This document shows positions 52,206 through 61,034 of a DNA stretch of 64,000 bases, piece after piece (positions within the stretch are counted from its first letter, which is position 1; the number at the start of each line of letters is the position of its first letter). Position numbers and translations under genes: made by a program. Source of the DNA: Kineococcus mangrovi (GTDB lineage: Bacteria > Actinomycetota > Actinomycetes > Actinomycetales > Kineococcaceae). The stretch lies in NCBI RefSeq assembly GCF_041320705.1, contig NZ_JBGGTQ010000001.1, forward strand, positions 434,001 through 498,000. Reading direction: 5' to 3'. The notes under the pieces were generated by a model. It made no database searches. It saw only the letters and a list, made by a program, of their open reading frames with translations, and was not told where the DNA came from.

Positions 52206-53333
52206 TCAGGCGGTGAGGTCGACCGGCTCGCCGATCGCCTCGGGACGCTCGCACGTCGTGGTCAGCGTCACGGACGTGTGCCCGTCCGCCGCGGCCTGCA
52301 CCGCCTCCATGATCTCCAGGACGTGCAGCGCGACCTCGTCGCTGGCGCGGTGCGCCCGGCCCGCCTCGACGGCGAGCGCGAGGTCGGCCAGGCCGTAGCC
52401 GCGCCCGGAGTCCACGTACCCGGCGGTGGCGCCGGCGTCGACCCAGTTCGCGGCCGGGTCCACGTCGGGACCCGGGGCGGGCGCGGTGGAGGCGGCGAAC
52501 AACTCCACCGGACCGGAGAACATGTTCGGGTCCGGCACCGAGATCGAGCCGCCGGTGCCGTGCACCTCGATGCGCGGCAGCCGCGCCGCCCACGTGTCGA
52601 AGCTCATGACGAGCGTCGACAGGGCCCCGGAGGCGTGCTCCAGGATGCCCGTGATGTGGGTGTCGATGGTGACGCCGAACGACTCCCCGGCCCGCGGGCC
52701 GGAGCCGATGGTGCGTTCCTGGGAGGGCCGTGCGGACGCCCCGACGACGCGGACGACCGGGCCGAGCAGGTGCACGAGGGAGGTCAGGTAGTACGGCCCC
52801 ATGTCGAGCAGGGGGCCGCCGCCGGGCTGGTAGTAGAAGTCCGGCTGCGGGTGCCAGCGCTCGTGACCGGGGGTGGTCATGAACGCGGTGGCCGAGTGCG
52901 GCGTGCCGATCTCCCCCGCGTCCACGAGGGCGCGGGCGGTCTGGATGCCGGTGCCCAGCACGGTGTCGGGGGCGCAGCCGACGCGGACACCGGCGGCGGC
53001 GGCGGCCTCGACCACCTCGCGCCCCTCGGCGACGGTCATCGCCAGCGGCTTCTCGCCGTAGACGTGCTTGCCGGCCGCGATGGCCTGCAGCGCGACCTCG
53101 GCGTGGGTGCGCGGCAGCGTCAGGTTGAGCACCACGTCCACGTCCGAGGAGGCGAGCAGCTCCTCCAGCGACAGCACCTGGGCGCCGTGCTCGTCGGCCA
53201 GCGCCTGCGCCCGCTCGGGGACGAAGTCGCTCACCGCGGTGATCTGCAGCTGCGGCAGTCGCTTCAGCGACGCCGAGTACTGCGCGGAGATGACACCGGC
53301 GCCGACGACGCCGACCTTCAGCGGGCTGCCCAC
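52206..53333 (-). CDS. Gfo/Idh/MocA oxidoreductase of the sugar operon
   Basis: 375 residues. GVVGAGVISAQYSASLKRLPQL at the start is the Rossmann motif, then HVYGEKPLAMTV near residue 92 and PGGGPLLDMGPYYLTSLVHL near 175. Substrates of the family are sugars, inositols or glycosides. GTG 53333 has AGGGG six bases upstream and overlaps the ThuA 3' end by 16 bases. Last gene of an ABC-ThuA-dehydrogenase operon. Confidence 0.9.
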   Translation of the reverse strand: MGSPLKVGVVGAGVISAQYSASLKRLPQLQITAVSDFVPERAQALADEHGAQVLSLEELLASSDVDVVLNLTLPRTHAEVALQAIAAGKHVYGEKPLAMTVAEGREVVEAAAAAGVRVGCAPDTVLGTGIQTARALVDAGEIGTPHSATAFMTTPGHERWHPQPDFYYQPGGGPLLDMGPYYLTSLVHLLGPVVRVVGASARPSQERTIGSGPRAGESFGVTIDTHITGILEHASGALSTLVMSFDTWAARLPRIEVHGTGGSISVPDPNMFSGPVELFAASTAPAPGPDVDPAANWVDAGATAGYVDSGRGYGLADLALAVEAGRAHRASDEVALHVLEIMEAVQAAADGHTSVTLTTTCERPEAIGEPVDLTA

Positions 53334-54043
53334 AACAGGCCCCTCTCGATGATCGTCTTGACGTTCTCGTCCTGCAGGGTGGCCGGGTCGTGGCCGGGGG
53401 TGGCCACGAAGACGCGGCCCTTGCCCCACTGCCGGGTCCAGACGGCCGGGGACGTGATCGGGCGCGTCCACGGGTCCCACTCCCGGACCGCCTGCGTCGT
53501 CGTGGCGAGCACGTCCACGTAGTCGTCGGACAGGACCCAGTACTGCTCGGTCACGAGGTCGAAGTCCTCGATGCCCTCGGTGATCGGGTGCGAGGCCGCC
53601 GCGGGCAGCATGTTGACGCGGTAGGGCACGTAGTTGTCCTGCGGACCACCCTCCCGCTCGTCGGGGTGCTTGCCCGGGTGGCACCCGAACTGCCCCCCGA
53701 CGAGGGTGAGGTAGTCCGAGTTCGCCCGGTAGGAGTCGGCGATGCCGCCGTGCCAGCCGGCGAACCCGGTGCCGTTCTCGACGGCCGTGCGCAGGCCCTC
53801 GAACTCGGCTGCCTCGATGGTGTTCATGGTGTTGCACTGCAGGACGAGGTCCACCGTCGCCATGTACTCGGCGTCGGTGTAGACGGTCGGCGTGGCCTTC
53901 GAGCCGGGCCCGAAGTCGGTGCCGAGGTCCTCGACGCGGACGGTGAACCCGTTCGCCTCCAGGTGCGGGATGAACAGGTCGGTGGCCTCGACGGGCGAGT
54001 GCCCGTCCCAGCCGCCGCGGACGACGAGCGCCTGGCGAGTCAC
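53318..54043 (-). CDS. ThuA domain protein (trehalose-utilisation type)
   Basis: 241 residues of a class I glutamine-amidotransferase-like fold. Seen: RQALVVRGGWDGHSPVEATDL at the start, NGTGFAGWHGGIADSYR near 92, and GKGRVFVATPGHDPATLQ near 205. In rhizobia ThuA and ThuB are needed for trehalose/sucrose use and 3-keto sugar metabolism; ThuB is a Gfo/Idh protein, matching the next gene. GTG 54043 with GGAAGG eight bases upstream. Confidence 0.88.
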   Translation of the reverse strand: MTRQALVVRGGWDGHSPVEATDLFIPHLEANGFTVRVEDLGTDFGPGSKATPTVYTDAEYMATVDLVLQCNTMNTIEAAEFEGLRTAVENGTGFAGWHGGIADSYRANSDYLTLVGGQFGCHPGKHPDEREGGPQDNYVPYRVNMLPAAASHPITEGIEDFDLVTEQYWVLSDDYVDVLATTTQAVREWDPWTRPITSPAVWTRQWGKGRVFVATPGHDPATLQDENVKTIIERGLLWAAR

Positions 54044-54059
54044 GGGTGGAACCTTCCGA

Positions 54060-54941
54060 TCACTTGGAGAAGCCGGCGGTGAGGCCGGAGAGGAGCTGAC
54101 GGCGGCCGACGACGTACAGGACGAGGATCGGCAGCGTGGTGAGGACGACCGAGGCGAGCACGGCCGGGATGTTGACCGAGTACTGACCCTGGAAGGTCCA
54201 CAGGGCCAACGGCAGGACGCGCATCTCGGCCCGGTCGGTGAGGATCAGGGGCAGCAGGAAGCCGTTCCAGATCTGCAGACCCTGGTAGATCGTCACCGTC
54301 ACCAGGGCCGGGCGGGTCAGCGGGAACGCCAGGCGCCACATGGTGCCCCACTCGCTGGACCCGTCCATGCGCATCGCCTCGAACAGCTCGTTCGGGACGT
54401 CGCGCACGAAGTTGGACAGGATGAGCACCGTCAGCGGGATGGCGAAGGCGATCGAGGGCAGGATCAGGGCCCCGAACGAGTTGTACATCCCGAGCCTGAT
54501 CATGATCAGGTAGATCGGGATGATCGTGGCCTGCAGCGGGATGGCGAGCCCCATGAGGAACAGGGAGTTCACCAGCTTCAGCCAGCGCCCGGCGCCGCGG
54601 ACGATGGCGAAGGCGGCCATGAAGGACACCAGCACGGCCGGGACGGTCGCCCCCACGGTCACGATGACCGAGTTGGCGAAGTACCGGATGAAGTCGTTCT
54701 CCAGCACGAGCTGGTAGTTGGCCAGCGTCGGCGACGCCGGCGGTGCCATCGGGTTGCTGCCGAAGTAGTTCGCCGACGTCTTGAAGCTCGTGATGACGAT
54801 CCAGTACACGGGCACCAGGACGATGAGCAGCCACAGCCACCCGAAGGCGCCCCCGAGCCAGTTCTTGCGGTGGGTGGTGCCGTTCTTGGGCGCTCCCGCG
54901 GAGCGGCCGCTGGTGCGCACGGGCGCGGTCTGGGTCGCCAT
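54060..54941 (-). CDS. Carbohydrate ABC transporter permease (MalG type)
   Basis: 293 residues with six membrane helices. The EAA loop is EAMRMDGSSEWGTMWRLAFPL near residue 180, which contacts the shared ATPase. A Gly/Thr/Lys-rich N-terminal tail precedes helix 1. ATG 54941 is one base after the upstream permease stop. No ATPase gene is present in the operon, so a general MsiK-like ATPase is expected elsewhere. Confidence 0.9.
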   Translation of the reverse strand: MATQTAPVRTSGRSAGAPKNGTTHRKNWLGGAFGWLWLLIVLVPVYWIVITSFKTSANYFGSNPMAPPASPTLANYQLVLENDFIRYFANSVIVTVGATVPAVLVSFMAAFAIVRGAGRWLKLVNSLFLMGLAIPLQATIIPIYLIMIRLGMYNSFGALILPSIAFAIPLTVLILSNFVRDVPNELFEAMRMDGSSEWGTMWRLAFPLTRPALVTVTIYQGLQIWNGFLLPLILTDRAEMRVLPLALWTFQGQYSVNIPAVLASVVLTTLPILVLYVVGRRQLLSGLTAGFSK

Positions 54942-54942
54942 C

Positions 54943-55872
54943 TCAGGCACCTTCCAGTTGCGAGTTGCGCTCACGGCCACCGAGGCGCTGCAGGAGCTGG
55001 GCGAGGACGAGACCGACGACGACGAGGATCACCGCGATGGCCGACGCCGGGCCCATGAGGTTGGCGCGGAAACCGGTGAGGTACATGTCCAGGGCCAGGA
55101 CGCGGGTCGCGTCGTTCGGCCCCCCGGCGGTCAGGACGAAGATCAGGTCGAAGGTCGTGAGCGACCCGACGACCATGAGCGTCGAGGACGTGATCATCGT
55201 GTTCTTCAGCTGGGGCAGCGTGATGGAGAAGAACTGCCGCACCCGGCCGGCCCCGTCGATCTGGGCCGCCTCGTACATCGACCCGGGGATCTGCCGGATC
55301 GCGCCTTGGTAGATGAGGGAGTGGAACGGGATCCACTGCCAGGCGATGATGAAGATCACGACGCCCATCGCGAGGGTGCCGTCACCCAGCCAGTCCTGCG
55401 TGAGGATGCCGAGGTTCAGCCCCGGGCCGAGCCCGAAGTTCGGGTCCAGCAGGGCCTTGTAGGCGATGGACACGGCCGCGGCCGACAGCAGCAGCGGCAG
55501 GAAGAACAGGACCGCCAGCACGGCGCGGTAGCGCTGGCTGCCGGAGATGAACACCCCGAGCAGGATCGACAGCGGCGTCTGGGCGATCCACGACAGCACG
55601 ATGACCAGGAACGTCACCCAGAGGGCGTGCGGGAGACCGGGGTCCGTGAGCACGGCCCGCCAGCTGTCGAACCCGGCGAAGCTGATCGCGCCGATGCCGT
55701 CCCACGAGGAGAAGCTCAGGGCGAACACCCCGAACAGCGGCAGGACCGCGAAGGCGACGAAGATCGCCAGCGCGGGCAGCACGAGCCACCCGAGCCTGCC
55801 CGTCGACGTGCGCTTGGACGAGGTGACCTTGCCCGAGGCGTAGGTGGGAGCCGTGCTCACGGACGCGCTCAC
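54943..55872 (-). CDS. Sugar ABC transporter permease (MalF type)
   Basis: 309 residues with six membrane helices. The EAA loop is YEAAQIDGAGRVRQFFSITL near residue 205. N-terminal residues ~1-25 are polar. GTG 55872 overlaps the binding-protein stop by 4 bases (GTGA). Partner of the MalG-type permease that follows. Confidence 0.9.
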   Translation of the reverse strand: MSASVSTAPTYASGKVTSSKRTSTGRLGWLVLPALAIFVAFAVLPLFGVFALSFSSWDGIGAISFAGFDSWRAVLTDPGLPHALWVTFLVIVLSWIAQTPLSILLGVFISGSQRYRAVLAVLFFLPLLLSAAAVSIAYKALLDPNFGLGPGLNLGILTQDWLGDGTLAMGVVIFIIAWQWIPFHSLIYQGAIRQIPGSMYEAAQIDGAGRVRQFFSITLPQLKNTMITSSTLMVVGSLTTFDLIFVLTAGGPNDATRVLALDMYLTGFRANLMGPASAIAVILVVVGLVLAQLLQRLGGRERNSQLEGA

Positions 55873-57194
55873 GAGGCGGTCGCCGCGTTCATGGCGGTGG
55901 CGAACTCCTGCGGCGTGATGGCCAGGCCGAAGAGCTTCTCGATGTTGTCCAGCAGCGTCTCGGCCTGCGTCGGCGAGAGCGCCTGGTCCCAGGACTGCGC
56001 GAACGACGGGGCGTTGGTGGCCAGGTCGTAGACGAACGTCAGCCACTCCTCGTCGTCCAGACCGGCGAACTTGGCGTCGATGCCCTTGACGATCGGGACC
56101 TCGCCGCCTTCGGTGATGTACGCCTCGGCCTCCTTCTCCTGGAGCAGGCCGTCCGCGAAGTAGGCCAGGGCGATGTCCTTCTGCTCCTGGCTGGCCTGGG
56201 AGGACACCGACACGTACTGGGCCGGGTTGCCGAAGGCGTTCATCGGGTCACCCTTGCCGCCGGCCACCTCGGGGAAGTTCATGTACCCCAGGTTGCCCGC
56301 GGAGACGAAGTCGCCGCCGTCGGTCTTCATGCCGCCGTAGGTCCACGTGCCCTGCAGCATCATGGCGGCCCGGTCGGTGTACAGCAGCGCCTGGTCGGCG
56401 TTGGAGTCGGCCGTGACCGAGGCGAAACCCGTGATGAAGCCGTCGGCCCGGACGAGGTCCTGCACCTTGGTGAGGGCGTCGATGGCGGCCGGGTCGGTCC
56501 AGTTCGGCTGGCCCTCGTAGATGGACTCGAACAGCTCGGGGCCGCCGATGCGGTCGAACAACAGCTCCAGCCACATCATGTTCGTCCAGCGCGACTGCCC
56601 GGCCAGCGAGATCGGGGCGATCCCCGCCGCGTTGAACGTCGGGACCAGAGCCATGAGCTCGTCCCACGTCGTCGGCGGCTGCGCACCGACCTGGTCGAAG
56701 AGCTTCTTGTTGTAGAACAGCACGATCGGCTGCACCGTCTCGGTCGGCAGCGCGTAGATCTTGTCGTCGACCGTGCCGGCGGCGAACGCGGCGTCGAAGA
56801 GGCGGTCCTTGACGGCGGCGTTCTCCTGCAACCACGAGGTGAGGTCGTCGACCTGGTCGGCCTCGACGTAGCTGCGCAGCGTGCCGCCGCCCCAGCCGAA
56901 GATGATCGTCGGCGCCTGGCCGGCACCGATGGCCGTCTTGATCTTGGCCTTGTAGGCGTCGTTCTGGAAGGCGCTGGTCTGGATCTGCTGGTCCTCGTGG
57001 GCCTCGTTCCAGTCGTCCACCGCCGTCTGGCGGATGCCCTCCTTCGGCTGCCCCGACAGGATCCAGTCGGTCGCCGCACCCGAACCCGCGCCCCCCGGGC
57101 CCGAGTCGCCGCAGGAGGCCAGGACGGTGGCGACGAGCGGGGTCGCCGTCGCCAGGGCGAGGAAGGACCGACGCGATGCGCGGTTGTGATCCAC
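55869..57194 (-). CDS. Sugar ABC transporter substrate-binding lipoprotein
   Basis: 441 residues. Signal peptide ASRRSFLALATATPLVATVLASC: twin Arg, hydrophobic core and a lipobox with Cys near residue 29, so it is anchored outside the membrane. The family-1 binding fold follows (YKAKIKTAIGAGQAPTIIFGW near 85; KIYALPTETVQPIVLFYNKKLF near 135). The sugar is unknown. GTG 57194 with GGAG six bases upstream. First gene of the operon, under the LacI operator at 57268-57292. Confidence 0.92.
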   Translation of the reverse strand: MDHNRASRRSFLALATATPLVATVLASCGDSGPGGAGSGAATDWILSGQPKEGIRQTAVDDWNEAHEDQQIQTSAFQNDAYKAKIKTAIGAGQAPTIIFGWGGGTLRSYVEADQVDDLTSWLQENAAVKDRLFDAAFAAGTVDDKIYALPTETVQPIVLFYNKKLFDQVGAQPPTTWDELMALVPTFNAAGIAPISLAGQSRWTNMMWLELLFDRIGGPELFESIYEGQPNWTDPAAIDALTKVQDLVRADGFITGFASVTADSNADQALLYTDRAAMMLQGTWTYGGMKTDGGDFVSAGNLGYMNFPEVAGGKGDPMNAFGNPAQYVSVSSQASQEQKDIALAYFADGLLQEKEAEAYITEGGEVPIVKGIDAKFAGLDDEEWLTFVYDLATNAPSFAQSWDQALSPTQAETLLDNIEKLFGLAITPQEFATAMNAATAS

Positions 57195-57267
57195 AGTGAT
57201 CTCCGTTGTGCCGAGCCGCAGCCCTGCGGCTGCTCCACCCCGCGGTCCCGGGCGGGACCGCGTCGAA

Positions 57268-57292
57268 CGTGGTCGAAAAGCTTTCGACCACG
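57268..57292 (-). promoter_or_regulatory. Operator of the sugar uptake operon
   Basis: Arms CGTGGTCGAAA (57268-57278) and TTTCGACCACG (57282-57292) form a perfect inverted repeat around AGC. It lies just downstream of the predicted transcription start of the binding-protein gene, where a LacI-type repressor would block elongation. Confidence 0.75.
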
Positions 57293-57305
57293 CTGTCTGG
57301 CGATG

Positions 57306-57335
57306 ACCATAAGAGGGCCCCGGTACCGCGGTCAA
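57306..57335 (-). promoter_or_regulatory. Promoter of the sugar ABC operon
   Basis: Minus strand: -35 TTGACC (57335-57330), 18-base spacer, -10 TATGGT (57311-57306). Start predicted near 57299, a few bases before the operator. Confidence 0.7.
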
Positions 57336-57370
57336 GCGCTCACCCTCCGGTGGTGGTGCTGCTCGTGCAT

Positions 57371-57389
57371 GTCGTTGCGGGACAACGAC
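57371..57389. repeat. Inverted repeat in the divergent region
   Basis: GTCGTTG-CGGGA-CAACGAC, perfect 7-base arms, between the operon promoter and the lacI-like operator. Unlike the LacI half-sites, so possibly a site for a second regulator. Confidence 0.4.
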
Positions 57390-57409
57390 AGGTTGGTCTC
57401 GAACGCATC

Positions 57410-57423
57410 TCGAAAACTTTCGA
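57410..57423 (+). promoter_or_regulatory. Second LacI-type half-site palindrome
   Basis: TCGAAA-AC-TTTCGA shares both half-sites with the operon operator but has a 2-base centre instead of 3 and shorter arms. It lies upstream of the regulator's own -10 (TATGGT, 57455-57460), so autoregulation is likely. Confidence 0.6.
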
Positions 57424-57454
57424 AAGGGGCTGGCGCCCAGGACCGTGCGGGTCG

Positions 57455-57460
57455 TATGGT
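57455..57460 (+). promoter_or_regulatory. -10 of the LacI-family gene
   Basis: TATGGT, identical to the -10 of the divergent operon; the -35 is weak. Confidence 0.55.
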
Positions 57461-57487
57461 CGACGCACTTCGAGTCGAGGAGGACCC

Positions 57488-58537
57488 GTGCTGGACCGTC
57501 CGCACACCCCCGCCCGGTCCAGGGACAAGGCGACCCTGGCCACCATCGCCGCGAGCGCCGGCGTCTCCGTGGCGACCGTCTCCAAGGTCGTCAACGGCCG
57601 GGAGGACGTGTCCGCGCAGACCCGCGCCCTGGTGGAGGACCTGCTCGTCCAGCACGAGTACGCGCCGCCGTCGACGCGCCGGGCGGTGGCCGGTCACGCG
57701 CTCGTGGAGTTCCTCATCGACGGCGACTTCTCCTCCTACGCCACGGCCGTCGTCGACGGGGTCGTGGAGGCCGCCGCCGGGGCCGACGCCTCGGTCGTCG
57801 TCGGCGTCCTGCGCGACCAGCGGGGCGGCCGCTACCCCTCGCCGCCGCGGTCGTGGGCCCGCGGGCTGGCCGCCGCCGGCCGCACCGGCATCATCGTCGT
57901 CACCGGTGAGCTGACGGGGGCGCACGTCGACGCCCTCGCCGCGGTGAACCTGCCCCTCGTGGTCATCGACCCGCTGAACCTGCCGCGCCGGGAGGTCACG
58001 AGCGTCGGGTCCACGAACTTCACCGGCGGTCTGACGGCGACCAACCACCTGATCGCCCAGGGCCACCGCACCATCGCCTGGGTGGGTGGCCCACCCGGGT
58101 CGCAGTGCAACCAGGCCCGCCTGCACGGGTACCGCGCGGCCATGGAGAGCGCCGGGCTCGTCCCCCTCGCCGAGCACGTCCTGAACTCCGACTTCCAGTA
58201 CGAGGCGGGGCGGCAGCTCGGCGCCCGGCTGCTCACCGGTCCGGACCACCCCACGGCCGTCGTGGGTGGCTGCGACTCGATCGCCCTGGGCGTCATGGAG
58301 GCCGCGCGCGCCCTCGGTCTGCGCGTGCCGGAGGACCTGTCCGTCACCGGTTTCGACGACACCGAGCTGGCCGCCATGGCCGCTCCCCCGTTGACGACGA
58401 TCCGCCAGCCGCTGCGGGAGATGGGCCGGGTGGCCCTGCGGACGGTGCTGCGGATGGCCGGCGGGGACCGCCTGGACTCCCACCACGTCGAGCTCGCCAC
58501 CGAACTGGTGGTGCGGGGGTCCACGGCTCCGCGGTGA
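57488..58537 (+). CDS. LacI-family transcriptional regulator
   Basis: 349 residues. N-terminal helix-turn-helix ATLATIAASAGVSVATVSKV at residues 16-35 with the usual hinge (STRRAVAG), then a periplasmic-binding-like effector domain (GIIVVTGELTGAHVDALAAVN near 135; SVTGFDDTELAAMAAPPLTTI near 285). It probably represses the divergent sugar uptake operon and itself through the TCGAAA-type sites. GTG 57488 with GAGGAGG upstream. The inducer is unknown. Confidence 0.92.
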   Translation: MLDRPHTPARSRDKATLATIAASAGVSVATVSKVVNGREDVSAQTRALVEDLLVQHEYAPPSTRRAVAGHALVEFLIDGDFSSYATAVVDGVVEAAAGADASVVVGVLRDQRGGRYPSPPRSWARGLAAAGRTGIIVVTGELTGAHVDALAAVNLPLVVIDPLNLPRREVTSVGSTNFTGGLTATNHLIAQGHRTIAWVGGPPGSQCNQARLHGYRAAMESAGLVPLAEHVLNSDFQYEAGRQLGARLLTGPDHPTAVVGGCDSIALGVMEAARALGLRVPEDLSVTGFDDTELAAMAAPPLTTIRQPLREMGRVALRTVLRMAGGDRLDSHHVELATELVVRGSTAPR

Positions 58538-58600
58538 GTTCCGGACCCGTCCGCGGGTCGTGGAGCCGCAGGACCGCGCCGACGGCGTCGTCGAGCTCGT

Positions 58601-58951
58601 CTAGGACGCCGTGCGCCGAGCCTGCGCCAGCGTGCGCAGGAACTCCTCGACCGCGGCCCGGTCGGCGCTCGTCGCGAAGGGCACCTCGCGGCCGGACAGG
58701 ACGAGCCGCAGCTCCGGGCCGCCACCGAGCCGCCGCTCGCGGACGGTGCCCGCACCGACGTCGCCGAGGGGCACCGCGGCCACGGAGGCGCCGCCGACGA
58801 GCTGGGGACGGGCCAGCCAGAGCTGGACGGTCCCCACGCCGAGCGCTCCCTCGCCGCCCACCAGGCCGCCGCGCAGCGGCAGGGCCGCGAGCAGGTCCTC
58901 CCCCGCGCCGACGACGTGGCCCAGGAGCAGCGCGTGCGCCCCGGACGTCAC
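58601..58951 (-). CDS. Hypothetical protein downstream of the DUF4037 gene
   Basis: 116 residues. Ala/Gly/Val-rich strands (LLLGHVVGAGEDLLAALP; GTVQLWLARPQLVGGASVAAVPLG) end in an Ala/Arg/Glu helix (RAAVEEFLRTLAQARRT). No recognised domain. GTG 58951 overlaps the stop of the DUF4037 gene by 4 bases, which argues that it is real. It converges on the LacI gene with 63 bases between the stops. Confidence 0.5.
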   Translation of the reverse strand: MTSGAHALLLGHVVGAGEDLLAALPLRGGLVGGEGALGVGTVQLWLARPQLVGGASVAAVPLGDVGAGTVRERRLGGGPELRLVLSGREVPFATSADRAAVEEFLRTLAQARRTAS

Positions 58952-59962
58952 GAGCCCACCACCGCGCGGGCCAGGTCCCGGCGCAGCGCCGGGCGGACGA
59001 GCACGTCGACGGCGCCCACCCACTGCTCCACGGCGCCCACCCCCAGCGGTCCCCGTCCCCCGCCCGGCGGCGCGACGGCGCCGGGCAGCGTCTCGACGAC
59101 CCCGGCGAACGGTCGGTCGTGGAAGGGAGCCGTCGCCGGGCCCGGCGCGGGCACCCCGACCTCCGCCTGCCGGGCGAGCAGCCCCTCCAGCGCCGCGCAC
59201 AGCCCGGCCTCGCGCTCGCGCCAGTCCCCCGCCGCCAGGGCGCGCGCGAGGTGGGGGGCGACGCGGCCGCTGGGCGAGGACGCGAACACGGTGCCGACCC
59301 ACTTGGCGTAGGGCGCCCAGACCCGGTCCAGCAGCAACCCCAGCCGGACCGCGGTCTCGGCCAGCCGCGCGGCGATCAGCCGAGACCCCAGGTCGTCCCC
59401 GCGCGACCCCGTCCGGCCGACGAGGGGCAGTTCCTGCTCCAGCTGCTGCCAGGCGCCGGCCACCAGGTGCCGCCACACGTCGTCGGGGTACCAGGTCAGC
59501 CTGCGCCGCAGCCGTTCCCAGCGCCCCTCGTCGTCGGCGAACACCGGCCCGGCGAGGAGTTCCAGGACGGCCTGCCCCGTGAAGGACAGCCAGTCGGCGG
59601 TCGTGGGCTCCTCCTGCGCGCCGATCCCCAGCCGCGCCCGGACGAAGCCGTCCACCGTGGCGACCTCGACGCGGTGCCGGTCGGCGGGGTCCCAGGTGGT
59701 CGCGAAGCGGACGGGACGTCCCGCGTGCGTGGCGGGCAGGTCCCGCTCCAGGACGGCGTCCACCGGCCCGACGGACCCGTCCGGGACGAGCACGACGAGA
59801 CGCAGCCCCCAGTCGTGGTCGCGCGAGACGTCGTCGTCGAGGCCCAGGACGTCCGAGCCGGCCCGCGACGAGCCGGAGGCCCGGGAACTCCCGCCGCAGC
59901 AGCGGTCCGACGACCTCGTCGTGGAACCGGCGGGCCAGCTCGGCGCCGCGCGGTTCAGGCAC
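58948..59962 (-). pseudogene. DUF4037 gene with a frameshift near the 5' end
   Basis: The reading frame starting at ATG 59962 gives the family start (AELARRFHDEVVGPLLRREF and PGLRLVAGRLG), then breaks. From about 59860 a different frame continues the family sequence: GSDVLGLDDDVSRDHDWGLR, ADWLSFTGQAVLELLAG, YPDDVWRHLVAGAWQQLEQE and RYAPYSKW-like RVWAPYAKWVGTVFASSP. The 1015-base span is one base more than a multiple of three. Homologues read AGRLGSGSDVLG here, so an 11-base loss between CGGCTC repeats fits. DUF4037 has a nucleotidyltransferase-like fold and unknown function. It is either a disrupted gene or a sequencing error; the downstream frame is intact. Confidence 0.7.
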
Positions 59963-60545
59963 CGGCGCGCACCAGCGGCGCCAGCCAGGCGCGGTAGGCG
60001 GCGAAGGTCGCCAGCGCGGCCGCCGTCATCCCCGGCAGGGCGTCGGCCCCGGCCGCCTCGACCGCGGCGGTCGTCTCGCGCCAGCGCCGTCCGGTGCCCT
60101 CCCGACCGGTCAGCGACGTGGTCGCCGCCGCCGGGACCCCGGCCGCGACGACGGTCCGCGCGATGAGGCGCCCGCCGAGCGTCGACCCGTCGAGGACGTA
60201 GCGGACTCCCAGCGCCGCGGCCCGGTCCGGCACCGCGGGCACGTCGGGGCACTCGGGCAGCCGGGCGAGCTCGGCCTCCGGGACGCCCAGGGCGCGCAGG
60301 TCGTCCAGGGCGAGGTCGGCGCGCACCCGCCCCGCCACCTCGAGCGCCGCCGGGTCAGCCTGGGCCTGCTCGCCCAGCGCCCGCTCCAGCGGCGCGAGCA
60401 GCCCCCACGTGAGTTCCAGCCACCGGCGGTGCAGCGCGGCGTCCCACGGGCGTTCGAGGACGTCCAGCGCGGAGTCGAGGTCCTCGTGGGCCGCCGCGGT
60501 CGCGGACCGCAACCGCGTCAACGACCCTCGCGCCACGCCCACCAC
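59955..60545 (-). CDS. Heme oxygenase-like protein
   Basis: 196 residues. The proximal His is in LRSATAAAHEDLDSALDVL near residue 20 and the distal-helix Gly motif in GVRYVLDGSTLGGRLIARTV near 120, matching bacterial biliverdin-forming heme oxygenases (BphO/HmuO group). It would open heme to biliverdin, iron and CO. No phytochrome or heme uptake gene is near. GTG 60545 has GGAGG five bases upstream; GTG 60557 and 60566 are possible. The 3' end overlaps the DUF4037 start by 8 bases. Confidence 0.75.
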   Translation of the reverse strand: MVGVARGSLTRLRSATAAAHEDLDSALDVLERPWDAALHRRWLELTWGLLAPLERALGEQAQADPAALEVAGRVRADLALDDLRALGVPEAELARLPECPDVPAVPDRAAALGVRYVLDGSTLGGRLIARTVVAAGVPAAATTSLTGREGTGRRWRETTAAVEAAGADALPGMTAAALATFAAYRAWLAPLVRAGA

Positions 60546-60709
60546 CGCTGCCTCCACCCTCGCCACGCCGTGGCGTTCCCGCCGGTTCCCCCCGAAGCTA
60601 CTGGACCGCACCGCGCCCGGGTTGCCCCCGCCTCGCGCGGGGGGTCCAATGGACGGTGAGCCGTGGTCCAGAGGTGTGCCGCGGAGGGTCCGGAGACGAC
60701 GGGGTTCCG

Positions 60710-61000
60710 ATGACGACGACCACGACAGCGACCGTTCACGACACCACACCCACCACGACCGGCACGACCGGCGCACCGGCCGGCCCGGTGCTGGACCTGC
60801 GCGGGCGGCCCCTGGACGCGCTGCGCCGGGCCTACGACGAGCGCTGGCACCTGGTGGCCGACGACGCGCCGGAGCACCCGACGGGCGAGGACCTGGCGCA
60901 CAACGCCTTCGAGATCGCCGACCTGGAGGCCCGCTGCCGTCCTGCCGGACGGGGCCTGCCCCGGCGCACGGGGCCGGACCCATCCACCTTCCTCGGCTGA
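60710..61000 (+). CDS. Small Thr-rich protein of unknown function
   Basis: 96 residues. A Thr-rich, low-complexity N-terminus (MTTTTTATVHDTTPTTT) precedes a charged region (LRRAYDERWHLVADDAPEH; AHNAFEIADLEARCRP). No signal peptide, membrane helix or domain. ATG 60710 with a weak GGGG upstream. It diverges from the heme oxygenase gene. Moderately likely to be real, from composition and spacing. Confidence 0.45.
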   Translation: MTTTTTATVHDTTPTTTGTTGAPAGPVLDLRGRPLDALRRAYDERWHLVADDAPEHPTGEDLAHNAFEIADLEARCRPAGRGLPRRTGPDPSTFLG

Positions 61001-61034
61001 GGTCGCCCCCGACCCGCCACCCGGCCCCGGCCCT

